Below are positions 54,013 through 61,306 of a stretch of DNA of 64,000 nt, piece after piece. A program made the translations under genes and the position numbers. Origin of the DNA: CBFHMJ01 sp965656875. Lineage in GTDB: Bacteria; Pseudomonadota; Gammaproteobacteria; Enterobacterales; Alteromonadaceae. Position 1 is the stretch's first letter. Each line of letters begins with the position of its first letter. The notes below the pieces were generated by a model. The model ran no database searches, was not told the origin of the DNA, and saw only the letters and a program-made list of their open reading frames with translations. The DNA lies in assembly GCA_965656875.1 (NCBI GenBank), contig CBFHMJ010000010.1, positions 124,001-188,000 of the forward strand. Direction: 5' to 3'.

Positions 54013-55132
54013 ATGGATTTAAATTTTACTGAAGAAGTGACGTGGACACTTCCATTTTATCTGGGTCCTTTATTTATACTGGCAACGATAAACTTCTTAA
54101 AACGTCAGAAAAACTATCGAATAAACGACACATTGACCAATGCAACTATCGCTCTTGGCAACCTTGGACTCTCCTTTGTGTTCCTGATTGCTGTTGTCGC
54201 TATGTATTCCTGGGCATATACCAATCATCGTATTTTTGAAATTGATCAGACAAGCCCGCTGAGCTAACGATGTGGATGACCTTTATTCCGATGGCCTTTC
54301 TCGGTATTTCACTGGAAGTATTCCTCGCAGCCAGTTACACCCAAATTATCTGGGCATTCTGTATTCACACAAAGTTCCTGAAGAAAACGCCAGGAGCGGA
54401 TCGCATTTTCAATACTCCATCGCTGCACCGGGTTCACCATGCGCGCAACCGTCAATACATTGATAAAAACTACGGCGGCATTCTGAGCATCTGGGATCAA
54501 CTGTTCGGCACCTATCAGAAAGAGCTGGATGACGTACCTGCTGTTTACGGTGTTCGCGAATCTCTGCCCAGTTACAGCCCACTGATTATCAACTCTTACT
54601 ACCTAAAAACAATCTGGAAAAAATTACGTTTACCAGCAATCCTTTTGAAGTCATTGCCGCTATCTTTGGTCCGCCGGGCTGGCTACCGAAAAAAGCTAAT
54701 AAAGACAATTTTTACGGTGGTCAAACCAATGTTCCATCAAAAGACTTTGTGCCAAATGACCCGATGATTTCGTATAAAACAAAATGGACAGCTTTCACAC
54801 GTTTTTTAACCATAACTGTTATTTTTGTCTTGTTAATGGTTGAAATAGGCACTCTACCCGCTTTACCTCTGGCTGCTTTATCTCTGCAATTTTTCTGGCT
54901 TTGTCATTTTAACGGGCGATTGTTTGATGGTCGGAAACCGAGTTGGCTTATGGAAGGCGTCACTCAACTACTTTACGGTGCAGTTCTGTACTGGGCTGTA
55001 TTTTCACAACAGAATGACATCATCACTGGCATTACGGTCCTGTTAGCGGTAACGTCGCTCATCAGCTATCTGGTATTCCGAAGTGATACCACTCAATTTG
55101 AGCCCATTGAATCTAACCTTCAGCAACAATAA
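54013..55132 (+). pseudogene. Decayed sterol desaturase/AGMO-like oxygenase
   Basis: Three fragments of one protein. The first (54013-54267) has the N-terminal helices and ends at a stop. The second (54270-54767) resumes at WMTFIPMAFLGISL and carries the last His motif HRVHHARNRQYIDKNYGG. Near 54590-54610 the frame shifts: the frame containing 54602-55132 continues sensibly through SNPFEVIAAIFGPPGWLP and DNFYGG to the C-terminal helices. Compared with the intact relative at 18985-20232, about 58 residues (its residues 76-133), including five metal-binding histidines, are missing. It cannot be active. Confidence 0.82.
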
Positions 55133-55161
55133 CAACAAAAAAACCTTTTCAGGGGATATAC

Positions 55162-55887
55162 ATGACAACAAGTAACAACAATTCCGGCGGTGTTAACAGA
55201 GAACATGGCCGTACTTTTCCACAACGCCTGACATTTGCAGGGCTTCATTTCATTATTGTACTTTTCTGTGGCTGGCTAGCTTTTGCCGATGGCTGGACAA
55301 CACTGGGAGCACTGTTTGGAATGGACTGGCAACTGGTAGATAGCCAACGCGCTACTGTTCTGTTTGCTTGTGTCTTTTTATACTGGATACGCCATACCAT
55401 CACCGTTTTCTATCTTCTACAACGAGCGATTGACTGGAGTGAAGCCTTTGGTTTGCTGGGCTTTATGGCATTCTTTGAAATTGGCTTGTTACTGGTCGGT
55501 GGTGGTGCATTCAGAGATGTCGCTATTCCATTTGGCACGCTGGATGTTGCAGCGTTCGTGTTACTAATGGTCGGCTCTTACTTGAATAGTGCCTCGGAGA
55601 TACAACGTAAATGGTGGAAAAAATCCCCTGAAAATAAAGGTAAGTGTTATACAGAAGGGTTGTTTTATTATTCAATGCATATCAATTACTTTGGTGACTT
55701 TGTTCTGTTTACAGGCTGGTGTCTGTTTACATGGAATTACTGGACGCTCTTACTGCCGCTTTTCATGGGGGCATCGTTTGTCTTTTTCCATATTCCAGCC
55801 CTCGATCAATATCTTGCAGAACGCTACGGATCAAGATTTGAAGAATACGCAGCCTCTACCCGAAAATTTATCCCTTTCATCTATTAA
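55162..55887 (+). CDS. DUF1295-type membrane protein, second PigN-like paralogue
   Basis: 241 aa with about six membrane helices. The C-terminal signature is YYSMHINYFGDFVLFTGW, which matches RHPNYFGDFLIY of the 242-aa PigN-like protein but with Met-His-Ile in place of Arg-His-Pro. It ends RYGSRFEEYAASTRKFIPFIY, close to the LIPFVY end of its paralogue. It lies 29 bp after the dead oxygenase gene and has a ribosome site (AGGGGAT). Function unknown; it may be the surviving partner of the lost oxygenase. Confidence 0.75.
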   Translation: MTTSNNNSGGVNREHGRTFPQRLTFAGLHFIIVLFCGWLAFADGWTTLGALFGMDWQLVDSQRATVLFACVFLYWIRHTITVFYLLQRAIDWSEAFGLLGFMAFFEIGLLLVGGGAFRDVAIPFGTLDVAAFVLLMVGSYLNSASEIQRKWWKKSPENKGKCYTEGLFYYSMHINYFGDFVLFTGWCLFTWNYWTLLLPLFMGASFVFFHIPALDQYLAERYGSRFEEYAASTRKFIPFIY

Positions 55888-55914
55888 GTCCTGAATCATA
55901 GAATGACAGGCAAC

Positions 55915-55940
55915 AAAAAAGGCTCCTAAGAGCCTTTTTT
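55915..55940. terminator. Bidirectional terminator
   Basis: A6-GGCTC-CTAA-GAGCC-T6 is a symmetric intrinsic terminator serving the convergent DUF1295 and peroxiredoxin genes. Confidence 0.95.
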
Positions 55941-55970
55941 GTTTAATCCTGAACAATTATCACTAATTGT

Positions 55971-56576
55971 TTATAGTTCTTCTGAATTCTCAGAAAGGAA
56001 CTTAGCAACGCCTGCAGGGCTTGCGTCCATACCTTTTTTACCTTCTTCCCAACCAGCTGGGCAAACTTCACCGTGCTCCTGGTGGAAGTTAAGTGCGTCA
56101 ACCATGCGAAGCATTTCGTCGATGTTACGACCAAGAGGAAGATCGTTAACTACCTGGTGACGTACATTACCTTCTTCGTCGATTAGGAAAGAACCACGGA
56201 AAGCAACGCCTGCTTCTGGGTGCTCTACGTCGTATGCTTGACAGATTTCGTGCTTAACGTCAGCTACAAGCGTGTATTTAACCTGACCGATACCACCGTC
56301 GTTTACGTCAGTGTTACGCCATGCGTTGTGTGAGAATTGAGAGTCGATAGAAACACCGATTACCTCAACGCCACGCTTTTGGAATTCTTCATAACGCTTA
56401 TCGAAAGCGATTAGCTCTGAAGGACATACAAAAGTGAAGTCAAGTGGGTAAAAGAAAACTACTGCTTTCTTGCCAGCTGTTGCGCTTGCAAAGTTGAAGT
56501 TGTCAACGATTTCGCCATTACCAAGTACCGCTGCAGCAGTAAAATCAGGTGCTTTACGACCAACTAAAACGCTCAT
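55971..56576 (-). CDS. Typical 2-Cys peroxiredoxin (AhpC/TSA family)
   Basis: 201 aa. The peroxidatic Cys is in FYPLDFTFVCPSELIAF (about residue 51) and the resolving Cys in GEVCPAGW (about 172). The GGIGQVKYTLVAD loop is present. It reduces H2O2 and organic peroxides in the cytoplasm. A C-terminal tail (FLSENSEEL) follows the resolving Cys. In pseudomonads a peroxiredoxin also lies beside rnt, so the oxygenase/DUF1295 segment may sit within an older rnt-peroxiredoxin neighbourhood. Confidence 0.93.
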   Translation of the reverse strand: MSVLVGRKAPDFTAAAVLGNGEIVDNFNFASATAGKKAVVFFYPLDFTFVCPSELIAFDKRYEEFQKRGVEVIGVSIDSQFSHNAWRNTDVNDGGIGQVKYTLVADVKHEICQAYDVEHPEAGVAFRGSFLIDEEGNVRHQVVNDLPLGRNIDEMLRMVDALNFHQEHGEVCPAGWEEGKKGMDASPAGVAKFLSENSEEL

Positions 56577-57005
56577 GTTGTTCTCCGTTAATCAATTTAT
56601 GGAAGTAATAGCGTTGCTATTACGAGTTTGAAAATAACTAGCTTTTATTGATGATTAAACTCTCAATAAAAGCAAAAGCTTAATCATCAACAGTGCATAG
56701 GATATAGGCTGAATTTGAAAAACCAACCTTTATACTCAACTATTTTTGATTTTCAGTTTGTTTGCAGAAAAAACCATCGATAAACCAGGTTAATCCATTA
56801 TTTTGTCGATGATTTTTTAATCCGCATTAGTTTAACCGAACCAGTTCACTAATTCGATTACAGGACGTCAGATTATATCGATCTATTTTGTAATTACTTT
56901 TACAGAAACGAAATATACAAATAGCGAAATACCATGACTCAAGAATCAGGCATAAAAAAACCCACAGCAAACGCTGCGGGTTTTTATATGTTTCATTTAA
57001 CTTGC
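56577..57005. other. Promoter region of the peroxiredoxin gene and adk 3' region
   Basis: 429 bp without a gene. It holds the adk terminator (listed) and an AT-rich promoter region. An inverted repeat TGATTAA..TTAATCA (about 56650-56690) lies about 80 bp before the peroxiredoxin start and may be regulatory. Confidence 0.45.
56954..56980 (-). terminator. Rho-independent terminator of adk
   Basis: On the minus strand CCCGCAGC-GTTT-GCTGTGGG is followed by T7. It has one G-U pair and lies about 25 bp after the adk stop. Confidence 0.9.
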
Positions 57006-57650
57006 TTATGCAAGTTGAGCAAGTAATGTTTCGCTAACTTCACTCACTGGCTTAGTGCCATCAATTTTAAGGAAACGCGTATTACCCTGCTCTGCTTCAT
57101 TCTGGTAGTAACCAATTAGCGGTGCAGTTTGCTCATGGTAAACACCAAGACGCTTACGAACTGTTTCTTCTTTATCATCATCACGAATAACCAGATCTTC
57201 GCCTGTTTCGTCATCTTTACCTTCTACTTTAGGTGGATTGTAAGTAGTGTGATAAACACGGCCTGAAGCCTGATGAACACGACGGCCAGCCATACGCTCA
57301 ACAATGATATCGTCAGCAACGTCAAATTCGATACAGAAGTCGATAGCAATGCTTGCTTCTTTCATTGCATCTGCCTGAGGAATTGTTCTCGGGAAGCCAT
57401 CCAGTAAGAAACCGTTTTCACAGTCGTCCTTAGCAATACGTTCTTTAACCAGACCAATGATGATTTCATCTGAAACCAACTGACCGGCGTCCATAACTTT
57501 CTTAGCTTCAAGACCAAGTGGCGTACCTTCTTTAATGGCAGCACGTAGCATGTCGCCTGTAGAGATTTGTGGAATGCCAAACTTGCTCATAAGGAATTGA
57601 GCCTGGGTGCCTTTACCAGCACCAGGAGCGCCTAAAAGGATAATGCGCAT
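57006..57650 (-). CDS. adk: Adenylate kinase
   Basis: 214 aa from ATG 57650 (MRIILLGAPGAGKGTQAQFL); the frame from 57704 is an unlikely extension. P-loop at 7-15, LLDGFPRTIPQADAM at about 82-96, and a long-form LID (GRRVHQASGRVYHTTYNPP) without zinc cysteines, as in E. coli. Next to htpG, in the conserved dnaX-ybaB-recR-htpG-adk order. Confidence 0.97.
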   Translation of the reverse strand: MRIILLGAPGAGKGTQAQFLMSKFGIPQISTGDMLRAAIKEGTPLGLEAKKVMDAGQLVSDEIIIGLVKERIAKDDCENGFLLDGFPRTIPQADAMKEASIAIDFCIEFDVADDIIVERMAGRRVHQASGRVYHTTYNPPKVEGKDDETGEDLVIRDDDKEETVRKRLGVYHEQTAPLIGYYQNEAEQGNTRFLKIDGTKPVSEVSETLLAQLA

Positions 57651-58105
57651 AATGAAGTCCCCTGATAAATTAATGAAATATAAAAACCTTGGTACCAGAG
57701 TCAAAGACTCTGATTTGTCGTACTAAATAACATTACTTACCGTGAACTTTTTAACACGGAACAATCGTTGCTCCGCTTGACGATTAACTCAGCTCAATAA
57801 ATTCCCGTTGAGCCCGTTAACAACGAATAATGTTACTTAGTATGACAACACAACTATTATCTGTTTCCAGGTATTTTATTGATAGTTGACTTTGGTCTGA
57901 TATCACCATGATTTATAACATCTGCTACCCATGACTTTGTGACAATTCGCCTTAAACCACCGATATTTAATGTCGTTCAACCGGGCATCAGTACTTCGAC
58001 ACACAAGCCCCAAATCCTAACATGTGCGCATTAAAAAGAAAAAGAGATAAGCATGGAATCATGCTTATCTCTTTAAATTTATTTCACAAATTGATGTCAT
58101 TTAAA
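57651..58105. other. Region between htpG and adk
   Basis: 455 bp with no gene. It holds the htpG terminator (listed) and the adk promoter region. A GAGTC/GACTC dyad lies about 55 bp before the adk start (near 57703-57715). Confidence 0.4.
58031..58074 (-). terminator. Rho-independent terminator of htpG
   Basis: AAAGAGATAAGCATG (58041-58055) pairs perfectly over 15 bp with CATGCTTATCTCTTT (58060-58074). On the minus strand it is followed by TTCTTTTTAA. Confidence 0.88.
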
Positions 58106-60028
58106 TCAGGCTGATAATTCCATCATCAATTTATTCAAACGTGCCACAAATGAGGCAGGATCTTTAAGGCTACCGCGTTCTGATAACGTCGCCTGATCTA
58201 ACAGCAATTCAACCCACTGTCCGAATTTGTCATCATCCTGGATATCTGCAACACGCTTAACGAGAGTGTGCTCAGGATTTAATTCAAATACAGGTTTGGA
58301 TTCAGGCGCTTGTTGTCCCATAGATTCCATCAGCTTAACCATTTGAGAACTCATATCATGGTTATCAGCGACGATACACGCCGGAGAATCAGTCAGACGA
58401 TGCGTGATACGAACTTCTTTCACTTTCTCGCCAAGAGATTCTTTTACACGCTCTACAAAACTTTCAAATTCTTTAGCCGTTTCTTCCTGGGCTTTCTTCG
58501 TCTCTTCGTCTTCCATTTCACCCAGATCAAGGTCACCACGCGTTACAGACTGGAATTGTTTTTCCTGGAAGTCTGTCAGATGGCCCATCATCCACTCGTC
58601 AATGCGGTCGCTCATTAGCAACACTTCAACGCCTTTCTTACGGAAGATTTCAAGGTGAGGACTGTTTTTAGCAGCTTCGAAGCTATCAGCAACAACATAG
58701 TAAATCTTGTCCTGACCTTCTTTCATACGACCGATGTAATCTTCAAGAGAAATTAGTGGCTCTTCCACATCATCGTGTGTCGTTGAGAAACGAAGTAACT
58801 TAGCGATCTGTTCTTTGTTCGCCATGTCTTCAGCCGGGCCTTCTTTAAGCACCTGACCAAACTCTTTATAAAATGCCTGATATTTTTCGGCATCGTTTTT
58901 ACCCATGCGATCAAGCATTTTCAACACACGACTGGTACAGCCTTTACGCATGTTTTGCGTAACTTTGTTGTCTTGCAGGATTTCACGAGAAACGTTAAGA
59001 GGCAGATCAGAAGAATCAAGTAAACCTTTAACAAAGCGTAAGTAACCCGGCATGAACTGCTCTGCGTCATCCATAATGAAAACGCGCTGAACATAAAGTT
59101 TTAAACCGGTTTGACGATCACGATTCCAAAGGTCAAATGGCGCACGCTTTGGAATATACAGCAGACTGGTGTACTCATTTTTACCTTCAACTTTGTTATG
59201 GCTCCAAAGTAGAGGCTCTTCCCAGTCATGGCTGATGTGCTTATAGAATTCTTTGTATTCGTCTTCAGAAACTTCTGACTTATCTCGCGTCCAAAGTGCT
59301 GTTGCTTTGTTGATGTTTTCCCATTCACCTGGAACCGCTTCAATCTTTTCGCCTTCTTCATTTTCGCTTTCAGGCGTGCCGTCTTTCCACATTTGCACAG
59401 GAATGCTGGTGTGGTCAGAATACTTGGTGATTGTTGAGCGAACTTTGAAATCATCTACAAATTCTTTTTCGTCTTCTTTAACAAAAAGAACAATGTCTGT
59501 ACCGCGAGTTGCTTTATCGATATCAGCAATGGAGAATTCACCTTCACCGTGAGATTCCCATTCAACACCGTTGTTGTGTTCAGCACCAGCTTTACGTGTG
59601 CGGACAACTACTTTGTCTGCAACGATAAATGCACTGTAGAAACCAACACCAAACTGACCGATTAACTGAGAATCTTTTGTCTGGTCGCCTGTTAGCTTAC
59701 TGAAGAACTCCGCAGTACCTGACTTTGCGATCGTACCAAGGTTTTCAATTACCTCGTCACGCGTCATACCGATACCATTATCGGAGATAGTAATGGTGCC
59801 CGCGTCTTTATCGACTGATACGCGAACACGTAAATCAGCATCATCTTCGTACAACGCAGAATTTGATAATCCTTCGAAGCGTAATTTATCAGCGGCATCA
59901 GATGCGTTTGATACCAGCTCTCTCAGGAAAATCTCTTTGTTGGAATACAAAGAGTGGATCATCAGATTCAGTAATTGCTTGACTTCAGTTTGAAAACCAA
60001 GGGTTTCTTTTTGTGAAACTTCCGCCAT
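58106..60028 (-). CDS. htpG: Molecular chaperone HtpG (Hsp90)
   Basis: 640 aa. The GHKL ATPase N-domain shows KEIFLRELVSNASDAADKL, DNGIGMTRDEVIENLGTIA and GQFGVGFYSAF. The middle domain has RVFIMDDAEQFMPGYLRFV and the Hsp90 signature LPLNVSREILQ; the C-terminal dimer domain follows. Full length. Transcription is likely heat-shock controlled by the sigma-32 promoter at 60152-60179. Confidence 0.98.
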   Translation of the reverse strand: MAEVSQKETLGFQTEVKQLLNLMIHSLYSNKEIFLRELVSNASDAADKLRFEGLSNSALYEDDADLRVRVSVDKDAGTITISDNGIGMTRDEVIENLGTIAKSGTAEFFSKLTGDQTKDSQLIGQFGVGFYSAFIVADKVVVRTRKAGAEHNNGVEWESHGEGEFSIADIDKATRGTDIVLFVKEDEKEFVDDFKVRSTITKYSDHTSIPVQMWKDGTPESENEEGEKIEAVPGEWENINKATALWTRDKSEVSEDEYKEFYKHISHDWEEPLLWSHNKVEGKNEYTSLLYIPKRAPFDLWNRDRQTGLKLYVQRVFIMDDAEQFMPGYLRFVKGLLDSSDLPLNVSREILQDNKVTQNMRKGCTSRVLKMLDRMGKNDAEKYQAFYKEFGQVLKEGPAEDMANKEQIAKLLRFSTTHDDVEEPLISLEDYIGRMKEGQDKIYYVVADSFEAAKNSPHLEIFRKKGVEVLLMSDRIDEWMMGHLTDFQEKQFQSVTRGDLDLGEMEDEETKKAQEETAKEFESFVERVKESLGEKVKEVRITHRLTDSPACIVADNHDMSSQMVKLMESMGQQAPESKPVFELNPEHTLVKRVADIQDDDKFGQWVELLLDQATLSERGSLKDPASFVARLNKLMMELSA

Positions 60029-60151
60029 GAAGTTATCCTCTTCTACTTACTATTAGATTAATAATTGATTGCATCAGCATGATTGACGTTTCTGCTGAAT
60101 TCATTTCCCAGCTTACGAGTTTAGAATCCCGTAAAACTGCCATGGCAATGA

Positions 60152-60179
60152 ACATGGGGCCTTCTGTTTATTTTTCAAG
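60152..60179 (-). promoter_or_regulatory. Sigma-32 heat-shock promoter of htpG
   Basis: On the minus strand CTTGAA (60179-60174), a 14-nt spacer and CCCCATGT (60159-60152) match the RpoH consensus CTTGAA-N13/14-CCCCATnT fully. It begins inside the end of recR (stop at 60175) and would give a leader of about 115 nt. Confidence 0.88.
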
Positions 60180-60780
60180 GGATAATATTTTTTCGCCCTG
60201 AGAAAGCATGCGCTAATGTGGTTCCATCGACAAATTCAAGCTCACCACCAACCGGTACACCGTGCGCGATTCGGGTCGCCCCTACTTCGGCCTGATTACA
60301 CATATCAGCAATGTAATGCGCCGTTGCTTCACCTTCGACTGTTGGGTTTGTCGCAAGAATAACTTCATCAATTTCTTCGTCTTGTAATATGTCAGCCAAT
60401 TTGTCCAATCCGATATCCGCCGGGCCAATGCCATCAATCGGCGATAAATGTCCCATCAACACAAAATATCGACCATTGTATTGTCCAGTTTGCTCAATCG
60501 CATGAACATCAGCCGGTGTTTCAACAACACAAAGTTTATTACTGACTTTTCGGGCTGGACTCGAACAAACATCACAATAATCAAATTCAGTAAATGTTCG
60601 ACAAAACTTACAATGACCAACATCTGTCATTGCTTTATCAAGACCATGACTCAATTTTAAGCCACCTTCCCGATCACGTTCTAATAAATGGAAAGCCATA
60701 CGTTGAGCGGATTTTGGCCCAACACCCGGTAAACAGCGTAATGCTTCAATCAGGTCAGATACCAGCGGACTGAATTTCAT
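60175..60780 (-). CDS. recR: Recombination mediator protein RecR
   Basis: 201 aa. An N-terminal helix-hairpin-helix (LPGVGPKSAQRMAFHLL) is followed by a four-Cys zinc finger CKFCRTF..CDVC at about 57-72, a Toprim domain (VVETPADVHAIEQTG; ATNPTVEGEATAHY) and a C-terminal Walker-like end (GVPVGGELEFVDGTTL). Acts with RecF/RecO in gap repair. Normal length. Confidence 0.97.
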   Translation of the reverse strand: MKFSPLVSDLIEALRCLPGVGPKSAQRMAFHLLERDREGGLKLSHGLDKAMTDVGHCKFCRTFTEFDYCDVCSSPARKVSNKLCVVETPADVHAIEQTGQYNGRYFVLMGHLSPIDGIGPADIGLDKLADILQDEEIDEVILATNPTVEGEATAHYIADMCNQAEVGATRIAHGVPVGGELEFVDGTTLAHAFSGRKNIIP

Positions 60781-60861
60781 AGTGAACCTGTACGGAGAAT
60801 TGATTCAGGAGAGATTGGAACAAGATCAACCAGCGACAATGTCGCTGGTTGACACAAGGAA

Positions 60862-61188
60862 TTAGAAAGGCATTTTAAAACCTGGTGGTAAATTCATACC
60901 GCCAGTCAGTTCAGACATTTTTTCCTGGTTAGTTTGCTCAACACGACGTACCGCATCATTAATTGCTGCCGCGATAAGATCTTCTAACATTTCTTTGTCG
61001 TCTTCCATCAATGATGGATCAATTTCAACGTGGCGAACATTATGATTGCCCAGCATCGTTACTTTAACCATACCAGCACCGGCTTCACCAACCACTTCCA
61101 TTTTGGCTAGTTCTTCCTGCATATTCTGCATTTTGTCTTGCATGGCTTGCGCCTGCTTCATAATGTTTCCTAAACCACCTTTAAACAT
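60862..61188 (-). CDS. ybaB: Nucleoid-associated protein YbaB/EbfC
   Basis: 108 aa from ATG 61188 (MFKGGLGNIMKQAQAMQDKM), with ribosome site AAGAGG; the 120-aa frame has an atypical extension. Helical tweezer fold: QAMQDKMQNMQEELA, VEIDPSLMEDDKEMLED. Binds DNA as a dimer. Between dnaX and recR as in most gammaproteobacteria. Confidence 0.95.
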   Translation of the reverse strand: MFKGGLGNIMKQAQAMQDKMQNMQEELAKMEVVGEAGAGMVKVTMLGNHNVRHVEIDPSLMEDDKEMLEDLIAAAINDAVRRVEQTNQEKMSELTGGMNLPPGFKMPF

Positions 61189-61306
61189 GATGTGCCTCTT
61201 AAATTGTTTCGGATGCTCTGACAAAGCCGTCAGAGGTAACTAATTACTTTTAAATATGGACGACAACGCATGAATACAAGCCCTGTATTCAAAAATCATT
61301 GTTAAT

